Assembly: GCA_034432855.1 (NCBI GenBank)
Contig: DAOUBA010000097.1
Span: forward strand, 1-29,445
Source of the DNA: DAOUBA01 sp034432855
Lineage (GTDB): Bacteria; Chloroflexota; Anaerolineae; B4-G1
Reading direction: 5' to 3'
Length of the DNA: 29,445 nucleotides
In this document: positions 14,777 to 21,777 of the stretch, piece after piece
Layout of the letters: each line of letters starts with the position of its first letter
How positions within the stretch are numbered: the first letter of the stretch is position 1
The notes under the pieces: generated by a model
Databases searched by the model: none
What the model saw: only the letters and a program-made list of their open reading frames with translations
Told to the model about the DNA's origin: nothing
Made by a program: the position numbers and the translations under genes

Positions 14777-15059
14777 CGCTTAGCCTCCTTGATTTGAGGT
14801 AACTTGCTACCCCTAATACGCAACTCTTGTGCAGCCGGTTTCGCCATGCATTATAGTATAGTTCACGCGAAAAGGGAAATGGTAAGACGCGGACACGTTG
14901 ATGCCATAGCCCAGGTGTGGCAGGGGCGTAGAAGAAAGCATAGCCTCAGCGCGTACAAGCGACGGCCCCAGAGGCCAGGCTGAGCATCAAGACGATCAGG
15001 GCAGCATTGCCGCCAGGCACGCTGCCCTAATACACCACGTTTTCATCGCCAGAACGCAG
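14777..15059. other. intergenic stretch with no supported gene
   Basis: About 280 bases between the helical gene and the end hairpin of the DUF6485 gene. It holds an isolated TATAAT (14850-14855, - strand) that may be the -10 of the helical/SPFH unit. On the - strand there is also a short frame ending at 14946 that resembles a lipoprotein signal peptide (LIVLMLSLASGAVAC) but has no body. Nothing else is evident. Confidence 0.5.
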
Positions 15060-15083
15060 GACGGGTGGGCAACCCGTCTTACC
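15060..15083 (-). repeat. hairpin at the stop codon of the DUF6485 gene
   Basis: Arms GACGGGT (15060-15066) and ACCCGTC (15072-15078) with a 5-base loop. Read on the - strand the element begins GTAAGACGGGT and its first bases contain the TAA stop of the small upstream gene. No U-tract follows. Confidence 0.5.
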
Positions 15084-15276
15084 GCTTGCTGTATATGCGG
15101 ATGAAATGAGCCAGTGAGCGGTCGTAGGTGCGCTCCGCCTCCGGCGGGAAGAGGCACCCGGGCAATTCGCCTGCACGCCAGTGGTAACGCAGGCACTCGC
15201 AGCATTTACCCTTGCGTGAGCACGGCTCATAGGAACACGTACAGCGACTCAGGTTCTCATCTATCCTGCACTCCAT
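15079..15276 (-). CDS. small Cys-rich DUF6485-like protein
   Basis: A 65-aa soluble protein with cysteines clustered in MECRIDENLSRCTCSYEPCS and RKGKCCECLRYHWRAGELPG. It then has CLFPPEAERTYDRSLAHFI. This matches small proteins annotated as DUF6485, of unknown function; the cysteine spacing suggests zinc or another metal. The ATG at 15274-15276 has GGAGG seven bases upstream. It lies downstream of acpP, but a strong terminator (15306-15336) separates them, so it is read either from terminator leakage or from an unrecognised promoter in 15277-15305. Confidence 0.8.
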   Translation of the reverse strand: MECRIDENLSRCTCSYEPCSRKGKCCECLRYHWRAGELPGCLFPPEAERTYDRSLAHFIRIYSKR

Positions 15277-15305
15277 ACTCCCACCTCCAGAAGAGCACGC
15301 CTAAA

Positions 15306-15336
15306 GCAAAAGGCCGCCGGCACCCGCCGGTGGCCT
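15306..15336 (-). terminator. intrinsic terminator of acpP
   Basis: Reading leftwards, the arms AGGCCACCGGC and GCCGGCGGCCT (15336-15326 and 15321-15311, with one mismatched or wobble pair) enclose a 4-base loop. They are followed by TTTTGCTTTA. Confidence 0.75.
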
Positions 15337-15361
15337 GATGCTTCGCCAGCCCGTGTGGGAC

Positions 15362-15601
15362 TCAGGGGGCCATCCGCTTATTGAGGTACTCTACCACCTG
15401 GCCGACCGTCTTGATCTGCTGGGCTTCCTCATCGGAGATCGTCCCACCAAACTCTTCCTCGAACTTCATGATCAGTTCGACGAGATCGAGGGAATCTGCC
15501 TCCAGATCCTCGCGGAAACGCGCCTCCGGTACGACCTTGGCCGGGTCAACGCCCAACAAGTCAACGATGATCTCCTTGACCTTCTCGAATATGTCTGACA
15601 T
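15362..15601 (-). CDS. acpP: Acyl carrier protein
   Basis: A 79-aa acidic four-helix carrier that bears growing fatty acids on a phosphopantetheine arm. The attachment serine is in EADSLDLVELIMKFEEEF (the DSL motif near residue 37). The rest follows the family: MSDIFEKVKEIIVDLLGVDP at the start and IKTVGQVVEYL at the end. The ATG at 15599-15601 has GGAGG eight bases upstream. It has its own promoter (15640-15667) and terminator (15306-15336), so it is a single-gene transcript. It is divergent from fni and shares a palindromic promoter region with it. It is not in the usual fabD-fabG-acpP-fabF cluster. Confidence 0.97.
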   Translation of the reverse strand: MSDIFEKVKEIIVDLLGVDPAKVVPEARFREDLEADSLDLVELIMKFEEEFGGTISDEEAQQIKTVGQVVEYLNKRMAP

Positions 15602-15639
15602 TGATTGTACCTCCTGTTGATTTGCTGACCGATGATATT

Positions 15640-15667
15640 ATTCTACCCCTAGATGGAGTATTGTCAA
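15640..15667 (-). promoter_or_regulatory. acpP promoter
   Basis: Reading leftwards: TTGACA (15662-15667), 16-bp spacer, TAGAAT (15640-15645). The start would be near 15633, about 32 nt before the ATG. Confidence 0.7.
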
Positions 15668-15684
15668 ACGACGAGTTTGACAAT
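15660..15684. promoter_or_regulatory. perfect inverted repeat holding both divergent -35 elements
   Basis: Ten-base arms ATTGTCAAAC (15660-15669) and GTTTGACAAT (15675-15684) flank a 5-base centre. Each arm contains an outward-facing TTGACA. The site may be only two back-to-back -35 elements or also an operator; extension of the symmetry by two to three bases beyond the hexamer on each side (AAC/GTT inside) favours a protein-binding site. Confidence 0.65.
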
Positions 15685-15705
15685 CGCCCCCACCGCCGGT
15701 ATCAT
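15677..15705 (+). promoter_or_regulatory. fni promoter
   Basis: TTGACA (15677-15682), 17-bp spacer, TATCAT (15700-15705). Transcription from about 15712 gives a leader of about 39 nt before the ATG at 15751. Confidence 0.6.
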
Positions 15706-15750
15706 GAACCCACTATAAGAACACCCTGCTACGGTTCAGGTTACGCGAGC

Positions 15751-16809
15751 ATGCATCAAAAGCGCAAATCCGATCACCTTCGCATCAACCTGCAAGAGGA
15801 TGTCAACTCCAGGCACGTCTCTACCGGCTTCGAGCGTTACCGTTTCGTCCACTGCGCGCTGCCGGACCTGAACCTCGAAGACGTGGATACTTCCACCACG
15901 CTGCTGGGCAAGCGGCTGGCAGCCCCACTGCTGATTTCCCCGATGACCGGCGGCACGCCGGAGGCGCGCGCGATCAACGAGCGGCTGGCGGAAGCCGCTC
16001 AGACCGCCGGAATCGGGATGGGCGTCGGCTCGCAACGGGCAGCCATCGAAGACCCGTCGCTGGCCGATACCTACCGCGTGCGTCACGTCGCGCCCGATAT
16101 TCTCCTGTTCGCCAACCTGGGGGCGGTCCAGTTGAATTACGGTTATGGCCCCGACGAGTGCCGCCGGGCGGTCGAGATGATCGAGGCCGATGCGCTCGTC
16201 CTGCACCTCAACCCGCTCCAGGAGGCGCTGCAGCCCGAAGGGAACACGCGCTTTGCGGGCCTGCTCGCCAGGATCGAAGCGGTCTGTCAGGCGCTGGATG
16301 TGCCGGTAGTGATCAAGGAAGTGGGCTGGGGATTGTCAGAGTCCGTCGCCCGCCAATTGACTGGGGCAGGTGTCGCAGCGCTGGATGTGGCCGGGGCCGG
16401 GGGCAGTTCGTGGAGCCAGGTGGAAATGTACCGCGCCACGAATGAACACGAACGCCGCGTGGCAGCGGTGTTCGCCGACTGGGGCATCCCCACCGTCGAG
16501 AGCCTGCTCGCTGCCCGGCGGGGCGCGCCCGACCTGCCGATCATCGCCAGCGGTGGCATCCGCGACGGCATTCAGATTGCCAAGGCGTTGGCGCTTGGCG
16601 CCGCCGCGTGTGGCGTGGCGGGGCCGTTCCTTCACGCTGCTGTCCAGTCCACCGCTGCGGTGGTCGAAGCCATCGCCACGCTGACGGCCCAGTCGCGCGT
16701 GGCCATGTTCGCCGCCGGTATCGCCGACATCCCCGCATTGCGTCGCGCTCCACTCCAATTGGCGGGCCAGACGAGCAATCCGGTGCTGGACGTTTTGTCG
16801 GGCAAGTGA
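15751..16809 (+). CDS. fni: Type 2 isopentenyl-diphosphate delta-isomerase
   Basis: FMN-dependent TIM-barrel enzyme interconverting IPP and DMAPP for isoprenoid synthesis; 352 aa. Family landmarks are the N-terminal KRKSDHLRI, LLISPMTGGTPEARAINERL, GMGVGSQRAAIED, FANLGAVQLNYG, ALVLHLNPLQEALQPEGNTR, VVIKEVGWGLS, LDVAGAGGSSWSQVE and the flavin-phosphate loop IASGGIRDGIQIAKALALGA. I start at ATG 15751 because it begins the conserved sequence and follows the promoter at 15677-15705; no strong ribosome site is seen, and longer frames would run through the acpP promoter. A hairpin terminator lies at 16878-16907. Fni acts downstream of either IPP pathway; no MEP or mevalonate genes are in the window. 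Confidence 0.95.
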   Translation: MHQKRKSDHLRINLQEDVNSRHVSTGFERYRFVHCALPDLNLEDVDTSTTLLGKRLAAPLLISPMTGGTPEARAINERLAEAAQTAGIGMGVGSQRAAIEDPSLADTYRVRHVAPDILLFANLGAVQLNYGYGPDECRRAVEMIEADALVLHLNPLQEALQPEGNTRFAGLLARIEAVCQALDVPVVIKEVGWGLSESVARQLTGAGVAALDVAGAGGSSWSQVEMYRATNEHERRVAAVFADWGIPTVESLLAARRGAPDLPIIASGGIRDGIQIAKALALGAAACGVAGPFLHAAVQSTAAVVEAIATLTAQSRVAMFAAGIADIPALRRAPLQLAGQTSNPVLDVLSGK

Positions 16810-16877
16810 CCCGACGCTGCCCGACACCCTGTTCACGCCGACGGACTGAGGTCACACCGGCGTTCAACCATCCATTC

Positions 16878-16907
16878 GCGCCCGGCCTTGTGCCGGGCGC
16901 TTCTCTT
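16878..16907 (+). terminator. intrinsic terminator downstream of fni
   Basis: Arms GCGCCCGGC (16878-16886) and GCCGGGCGC (16892-16900), 5-base loop, then TTCTCTT (16901-16907). The T-tract runs directly into the next promoter. Confidence 0.75.
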
Positions 16908-16934
16908 GACGGCTCCGTACTCCTCCTGTACAAT
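16906..16934 (+). promoter_or_regulatory. promoter of the truncated receiver gene
   Basis: TTGACG (16906-16911), 17-bp spacer, TACAAT (16929-16934). A GGGGAGGA ribosome site and an ATG follow at 16969. Confidence 0.6.
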
Positions 16935-16968
16935 CCCTCCTCGGAGGCACAGACGGGGGAGGAATGCG

Positions 16969-17184
16969 ATGGCGGGCCCCCGACATTGGATCATCGGCGA
17001 GGCCGGCGACGGCCTGGAAGCCCGGCGTATGGTAGCCGACTTACATCCCGACGTCCTGCTGCTCGACCTGGTGATGCCCGGCCTGCGTTCCTCCGAAACC
17101 GAAAAGCCCTGTTACCCGGCCCTGTCCCCCGATTGCCGCTTTACCCAATCATTGACCTCCTGCACCAACTCATCCGGCAGATAG
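16969..17184 (+). pseudogene. response-regulator receiver fragment
   Basis: Residues 4-39 match the middle of a NarL/LuxR-type receiver: IIGEAGDGLEARRMVADLHP then DVLLLDLVMPGL, with the phosphorylatable Asp in LLDLVMPG. The N-terminal strand with its acidic pair, the switch Thr, the conserved Lys and any output domain are missing. After 17086 the frame reads unrelated sequence and runs into the antisense end of the convergent regulator gene at 17112, stopping at 17182-17184. The promoter and a very good GGGGAGGA ribosome site remain, so a short product may still be made. It is most likely a relic left by a deletion that joined two regulator genes tail to tail. Confidence 0.7.
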
Positions 17185-17495
17185 GGCTTGAGTATGAACT
17201 GATCGGCGCCGGCTTCCAGGCACTGCCGACGACAGTCCATCGCCGAAGTCATAATCAGCGGAATCTCGGCCGCTCGCGCGCCACCCGACGAGCGCATCTC
17301 ACGCGCCAAACTAAACGTTTCCTTCCCGTGCACCTGAACGTCCATCAGCACAGCGTCCGGGAACGATTGGCGGAAGAGCGGCACGATTTCGTCGTAACGG
17401 TCAGTATCAATGACACGGTAGCCCTCCATCTCGAAAAGGAGTTTCAGCAACCGCCTGGTACCCTCGTTGTCCTCCACCAGCATGATCGTTGGCAC
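17112..17495 (-). CDS. single-domain response regulator
   Basis: A 127-aa stand-alone receiver. The acidic pocket is E8-D9 (TIMLVEDNEG), the phospho-acceptor is D52 (AVLMDVQV), the switch residue is T83 (LIMTSAMD) and the conserved lysine is K103 (ILKPYLP). There is no output domain, so it must act on other proteins. I choose the GTG at 17493-17495 because GGGGAGAAG lies upstream at normal spacing and the receiver begins directly; a start at 17576 would add 27 non-conserved basic residues. A promoter lies at 17640-17667. No histidine kinase is adjacent, so its partner is unknown. Confidence 0.88.
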   Translation of the reverse strand: MPTIMLVEDNEGTRRLLKLLFEMEGYRVIDTDRYDEIVPLFRQSFPDAVLMDVQVHGKETFSLAREMRSSGGARAAEIPLIMTSAMDCRRQCLEAGADQFILKPYLPDELVQEVNDWVKRQSGDRAG

Positions 17496-17639
17496 GCTTG
17501 ACTTCTCCCCCCCGCCTCTGTAACCGGAAACGATCCGGCGTCTGATCAAAGAGAAACGGGCGAAACGCTTAAACACATCCCGCCGAATAGTCCGAGCAGT
17601 CCCGCCCGCTTCAATGACACGATATTTTGTTTCTACTAT

Positions 17640-17667
17640 ATTATACCTACACCCGCGCTGACGTCAA
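17640..17667 (-). promoter_or_regulatory. promoter of the single-domain response regulator
   Basis: Reading leftwards: TTGACG (17662-17667), 16 bp, TATAAT (17640-17645). It abuts the uvrB stop codon and predicts a leader of about 138 nt. Confidence 0.6.
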
Positions 17668-17668
17668 G

Positions 17669-19729
17669 TCACCTGTCGCCATCCGCGAACGCCTCCTCCA
17701 CCCCCAGCCGCGCCAGCCGCCGTTCACGCTCCCAGGCGGGCTCCTCCCCGGCCTCCTCCGCCAGTACCGCGCGCAGTTCGAAAATCTGATCGCGCAGCAA
17801 CGCCGCTTTCTCGAACTCCAAATCCCGCGCGGCGGCTTTCATCTCCTTCTCCAACTCGCGCAGCAGCCGTGCCAGTTCGTCCTTGGGCAGTTTCTCCAAC
17901 CCCACGCCCTCTTCCGCCGGCCGGGCCGCCGTCGCCCGCACGCGGTCGGTGAGATCGCGCACCTCCTTGACGATGGAAGCCGGCACGATGCCGTGCTTCT
18001 CGTTGTACGCTAACTGAATCTTGCGCCGCCGCTCGGTCTCTTCGATGGCGCGCTTCATCGAATCGGTGATCTGATCGGCGTACATGATCGCCGTGCCGTT
18101 CACGTGCCGCGCCGCCCGCCCCATCGTCTGGATGAGCGCCGTGTCGGAACGCAAGAATCCCTCCTTGTCGGCGTCGAGGATCGCCACCAGGCTCACCTCT
18201 GGCAGGTCGAGCCCCTCGCGCAGCAGATTGATCCCCACCACCACGTCGTAGGCCCCCAGCCGCAGGTCGCGCAGAATCTCGACCCGCTCGATGGTCTGTA
18301 CTTCGCTGTGCAAATAGTGCACCTTGATCCCCAACTCTTTCAGATAATCGGCCAGGTCCTCGGCCATGCGTTTGGTCAACGTCGTCACCAGCACGCGCTC
18401 TCCCCGCCCCACCCGCTCGCGGATCTGCCCTACCAGGTCGTCCACCTGCCCCTGCGCCGGCTTGACGATAATCTGCGGGTCCACGATGCCGGTCGGGCGG
18501 ATGATCTGCTGCACCACCTGCTGGCTCTTCGCCAATTCGTAGGGGCCGGGCGTGGCAGAAGTGTAGATGACCTGGTTGACACGCGCCTCAAACTCCTCAA
18601 AGGTCAGCGGGCGGTTATCGAGCGCCGAGGGCAGACGGAAGCCGTATTCGACCAGCACCTCCTTGCGGCTGCGGTCGCCGTTGTACATCCCGCGTATCTG
18701 AGGAATCGTCATGTGCGATTCGTCCACCACGAGCAAGAAACCGGGTGGGAAATAGTCCAGCAACGTCCAGGGGGGTGATCCCGGTGGACGCCGCTGCAAA
18801 TGACGGGAATAGTTCTCGATGCCGGGGCAGTAGCCGATCTCGCGGATCATCTCGATATCGTACCTGGTGCGCTGCTCCAGCCGCTGCGCTTCCAACAACT
18901 TGCCCGCGCGCTTCAATTCCGCCAGCCGCGCCTCCAACTCGTCCTCGATGTCGGCCAGGGCCTGCTCCAGTTTTTCCTCCGGGGTGATAAAGTGCTTGGC
19001 GGGAAAGATGCGTACCTCGTCCAGTTCGGCCAGCACCTCGCCGGTGAGCGGGTTCACCTCGGTGATGCGCTCGACCTCGTCGCCCCACAGACCGATACGG
19101 TAGGCTGTCTCGCCGTAGGCCGGCGCGATTTCCAGGGTATCGCCGCGCACGCGGAACGCGCCGCGCTTCAACTCCAGATCGTTGCGCTCGTAATAGATGC
19201 TGACCAGATGGCGCAACACGGTCTCGCGGCGATACTGCTCTCCCCGGCGCAGTTCGAGCATCACCCGCCCCCACTCCTCGGGATCGCCGATGGCGTAGAT
19301 GCAGGAGACCGAAGCGACGATGATCACGTCACGACGCGAAAAGAGCGCGGTCGTGGCCGCCAGCCGCAGCCGGTCGAGTTCCTCGTTGATGTCGGCATCC
19401 TTCTCGATGTAGAGATCGTAGCGGGGCAGATACGCTTCCGGCTGGTAATAGTCGTAGTAGGAGACAAAATACTCGACGGCGTTGTGGGGGAAGAACTCGC
19501 GGAACTCGGCATAGAGTTGCGCGGCGAGCGTCTTGTTGTGCGCGATGACGAGGGTGGGCTTTTGTACCTGCTCGATGATCTGGCCTACGACGTACGTTTT
19601 CCCCGTGCCTGTCGCTCCCAGCAACGTCTGGTGTTGATACCCCTTCCTGACCCCCTCGACCAACGCGGCAATCGCTTCCGGCTGGTCGCCGGTGGGCTGG
19701 AAATCGGAGACGAGTTGGAATCTGGGCAT
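17669..19729 (-). CDS. uvrB: UvrABC excision nuclease subunit B
   Basis: DNA-damage recognition helicase of nucleotide excision repair, 686 aa. Landmarks are FQPTGDQPEAI at the start, Walker A GATGTGKT (38-45), the DNA-gripping beta-hairpin YYDYYQPEAYLP (91-102), the DEAD-like VVDESH, YTSATP, the helicase VI region TMGRAARHVNG, and a C-terminal UVR motif (LEKEMKAAARDLEFEKAALL) that binds UvrC. The family is usually 660-700 aa. I choose the ATG at 19727-19729 (MPRFQLVSDF); a longer frame from 19777 reads through the -10 box. There is no ribosome site, and the TATAAT at 19739-19744 places the start only about three bases upstream, so translation may be leaderless. Confidence 0.97.
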   Translation of the reverse strand: MPRFQLVSDFQPTGDQPEAIAALVEGVRKGYQHQTLLGATGTGKTYVVGQIIEQVQKPTLVIAHNKTLAAQLYAEFREFFPHNAVEYFVSYYDYYQPEAYLPRYDLYIEKDADINEELDRLRLAATTALFSRRDVIIVASVSCIYAIGDPEEWGRVMLELRRGEQYRRETVLRHLVSIYYERNDLELKRGAFRVRGDTLEIAPAYGETAYRIGLWGDEVERITEVNPLTGEVLAELDEVRIFPAKHFITPEEKLEQALADIEDELEARLAELKRAGKLLEAQRLEQRTRYDIEMIREIGYCPGIENYSRHLQRRPPGSPPWTLLDYFPPGFLLVVDESHMTIPQIRGMYNGDRSRKEVLVEYGFRLPSALDNRPLTFEEFEARVNQVIYTSATPGPYELAKSQQVVQQIIRPTGIVDPQIIVKPAQGQVDDLVGQIRERVGRGERVLVTTLTKRMAEDLADYLKELGIKVHYLHSEVQTIERVEILRDLRLGAYDVVVGINLLREGLDLPEVSLVAILDADKEGFLRSDTALIQTMGRAARHVNGTAIMYADQITDSMKRAIEETERRRKIQLAYNEKHGIVPASIVKEVRDLTDRVRATAARPAEEGVGLEKLPKDELARLLRELEKEMKAAARDLEFEKAALLRDQIFELRAVLAEEAGEEPAWERERRLARLGVEEAFADGDR

Positions 19730-19738
19730 ATGGAGTGC

Positions 19739-19744
19739 ATTATA
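19739..19744 (-). promoter_or_regulatory. -10 box of uvrB, leaderless arrangement
   Basis: A perfect TATAAT on the - strand ends ten bases before the uvrB ATG. The -35 position (19762-19767) reads TGGCGC and is poor. No LexA box of the common GAAC-N4-GTTC or CTGT-N8-ACAG types is visible. Confidence 0.4.
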
Positions 19745-19770
19745 CATCATACGGATGTATTGCGCCAGAT

Positions 19771-19800
19771 TTGCCAAGCAAGGTCATTGTGTGGTATGAT
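19771..19800 (+). promoter_or_regulatory. promoter of the tandem anchored-protein pair
   Basis: TTGCCA (19771-19776), 18-bp spacer, TATGAT (19795-19800). The start near 19807 precedes the GGAGG at 19818-19822. Confidence 0.5.
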
Positions 19801-19830
19801 GGTAAGCAATCGGCAGCGGAGGTAACGCCC

Positions 19831-20688
19831 ATGGAACAGAAATCGGCTACCGTGCAGGCCGCGATCATCGGGCTGATCGGCGCAATTCTGACCTCCTGCA
19901 GCGGCTGCTTCGGCGCCGCACTCAGTGCAGCCGTGACTCTCTACTCCGTACAGCGGGAACAACAGCAGGTCGCACTCGCCGCGCCCGAAGGCCGCCAGGT
20001 ACTGAGCATCAACACGGGCAATATCTTCATCTCCAGGCAGGAGGCCGCTGCCCTTGATCCGGAGGCGTACTTTGTAGACCTGGATCGCGGGCTGGCGATC
20101 CGCCGTCCCCTGTCCGGCTGGAGCCAGATGGAAGAACTGACGATAGGGGAGCAAATGGCCGAAGTCGGCGGACAGTGCCTCGTCCTGTGCGACCAACCGC
20201 TCTATCGCATCCGCTACGGCCAGCCGATCGAGATCCAATACGACCGCCAAACGCGGGTCAACGGACGGCCGGTCCCGGAGGACAGGCTCGACACACTCGA
20301 GCAGCTATATGGGTCCCCGCCCTGGACGGTGCCCTATTACAGCCAGGTAACCATCAACGTCTTTGAGCGCCCGGTCGTAGAAGAGATGGGCTTCGATCAA
20401 CTGCCCGATCTGGTTCTGCTCATCACCGCCGCCTCTAGCCTGCGCATCAACCGCCTGATCGCAGAGGAAGGTTCCAACTTTGTGGTGCTCCAGGCCTCGG
20501 CGACCTACGAGAACGTCCAAATGGATGGCGAACCGGCGACGTTCACGCTGGAGGATTGGATGCTGCTCGCCGAGGCCGCGGATGCCTACTACGCCGTCGA
20601 GATCGCCTACACGCCGCAGAGCGGCCAATCGTTGCAGGTGTGGGACGACCTGCAGGCATACATGGACTCGTTCCGTGTGATCCAATAA
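19831..20688 (+). CDS. N-terminally anchored protein of unknown function, paralog 1
   Basis: A 285-aa protein that I do not recognise. Residues 9-40 are hydrophobic (AAIIGLIGAILTSCSGCFGA and onward). They could be a membrane anchor or, because LTSC resembles a lipobox, a lipoprotein signal. The remaining 240 residues are a soluble, mostly beta-rich extracytoplasmic part with many Tyr and Trp (YRIRYGQPIEIQYDRQ, VPYYSQVTINVFERP) ending WDDLQAYMDSFRVIQ. The ATG at 19831 has GGAGG eight bases upstream. The downstream gene is a clear paralog, matching from the N-terminal anchor to the SFRVI end, so the pair arose by tandem duplication. No function is claimed. Confidence 0.75.
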   Translation: MEQKSATVQAAIIGLIGAILTSCSGCFGAALSAAVTLYSVQREQQQVALAAPEGRQVLSINTGNIFISRQEAAALDPEAYFVDLDRGLAIRRPLSGWSQMEELTIGEQMAEVGGQCLVLCDQPLYRIRYGQPIEIQYDRQTRVNGRPVPEDRLDTLEQLYGSPPWTVPYYSQVTINVFERPVVEEMGFDQLPDLVLLITAASSLRINRLIAEEGSNFVVLQASATYENVQMDGEPATFTLEDWMLLAEAADAYYAVEIAYTPQSGQSLQVWDDLQAYMDSFRVIQ

Positions 20689-20715
20689 GGGCCACCGCCT
20701 CGAGGAGGAGAAGCC

Positions 20716-21583
20716 ATGGAGGACGCGAAGGAAAAGCAGTCTCGCCGGACCATCCGTAGAGCTCTGATCGGTCTGGTCGGTGCCGCGATCACCGCGTGTG
20801 GCGGACTGGGCGGGGCGGCGTTGAGCGCCGGACTGACGCTCTACCAGGTCGAACGCAACATCCAACATAGCGCTTTCGGCCCCCGATAGCGAACACACGC
20901 TCCACATAGACACACGGCGGATCGCGCTCGATGCGGGCCAGGCCCGGCGACTCGACCCTGATGCGTATTACGTCGCCACCGACACCGGCTTTGTGCTGGC
21001 CCAGCCGCGCGCCGGGTGGGGAGCCATCGAGCAGATGACGTATGCCGATCTCTTCACCGAAGAAGGGAACGCCCTATCGCCGCTTATCCTCTTCTTTACG
21101 AAAGTCGGGCTGGCCTGGAACGAGCAGCCCCTCTACCGCCTCCGCTATCAACAGCCGATCCAGGTCCGGTACGTGGAGGGATCACGAGAAAACGGGATCG
21201 CCATTGACGTGGGGCAATTGGCGAGTGATACAGCCGCGTATTATAGCCAGATCACGATCCTGGCTATAGACAAGAGCGTCGCCCAGGATTACACCCTGCC
21301 CGACATCGCGCTGACCTGGGGCACCTTCCACTGGGGCGCGGTCAACCACATTATCGCCAACCGCGATAGCGACTATATCCTGATGCAGACCACCTGGCGG
21401 CTGGAAAACGTGCGTGTGGACGGGCAGGAGGCCGATCTGGACATTGAGCGTTGGGCACTGTGTGCCGAGGGCGCGCAACACTATTACCTGGTCGAAGTGA
21501 ACTATGTGCCGCAGACCGACGGGCATCAACAAGTATGGGACGACATCCAGTCCTACGCCGGCTCATTTCGCGTCATCAGGTAG
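20716..21583 (+). pseudogene. anchored protein of unknown function, paralog 2, one-base frameshift
   Basis: The tandem copy of the preceding gene, starting at ATG 20716 with GGAGG upstream. Frame 1 encodes the anchor (IGLVGAAITACGGLGGAALS, then LTLYQVERNIQ) and stops at TAG 20887-20889. The homology resumes one frame over at about 20867 with IALSAPDSEHTLHID, matching VALAAPEGRQVLSIN in paralog 1, and continues to WDDIQSYAGSFRVIR at 21583. Removing one base near 20865-20867 restores a product of about 288 aa, against 285 for paralog 1. The downstream part keeps good coding character, so the event is recent, or a sequencing error, or a programmed shift. There is no obvious slippery heptamer at the site. 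Confidence 0.8.
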
Positions 21584-21760
21584 GGGGGCTCCATAGGCCG
21601 CGCCGCCGTGAACCGGCGGCGCTGGACCTCACCCATCCCCACCCCGGCTCTCCCGAGGGAGGGGTTAGGAGAGATCAAGCCCCCCCAGCACCGGCCCTTT
21701 AGGCCGGTGCAGCCACGCGCCGCCGTCCGGGCAGGCTGGAAAGCCTGCCCCACCCTACTT
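21584..21760 (+). repeat. cluster of intergenic hairpins
   Basis: Three near-perfect hairpins in about 150 bases: arms GCGCCGCCG/CGGCGGCGC (21600-21622), GCACCGGCC/GGCCGGTGC (21688-21710) and GGGCAGGCT/AGCCTGCCC (21729-21750). A weaker CTCTCC/GGAGAG pair lies at 21648-21673. An outer pair GGGGGGCT/AGCCCCCC (21583-21590 with about 21679-21686) could close the first half. No gene is present. It may terminate the paralog transcript or be an accumulation of palindromic repeats. Confidence 0.7.
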
Positions 21761-21774
21761 GGGGAGTGTCCCCA
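21760..21774 (+). promoter_or_regulatory. hairpin over the ribosome site of the L,D-transpeptidase gene
   Basis: TGGGGA and TCCCCA separated by three bases form a small stem whose 5' arm is the only Shine-Dalgarno-like sequence (GGGGAG) before the ATG at 21778. Folding would hide it. Confidence 0.4.
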
Positions 21775-21777
21775 CCG

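Noticed and set aside
14946..15045. Lipoprotein-signal-like peptide (LIVLMLSLASGAVAC) on the - strand
   Set aside because: Only about 25 codons from a GTG, stopping two residues after the cysteine. It could be a relic but cannot be supported as a gene.
18800..19825. 341-codon + strand frame antisense to uvrB
   Set aside because: Shadow of a conserved gene; it also runs across the uvrB promoter region.
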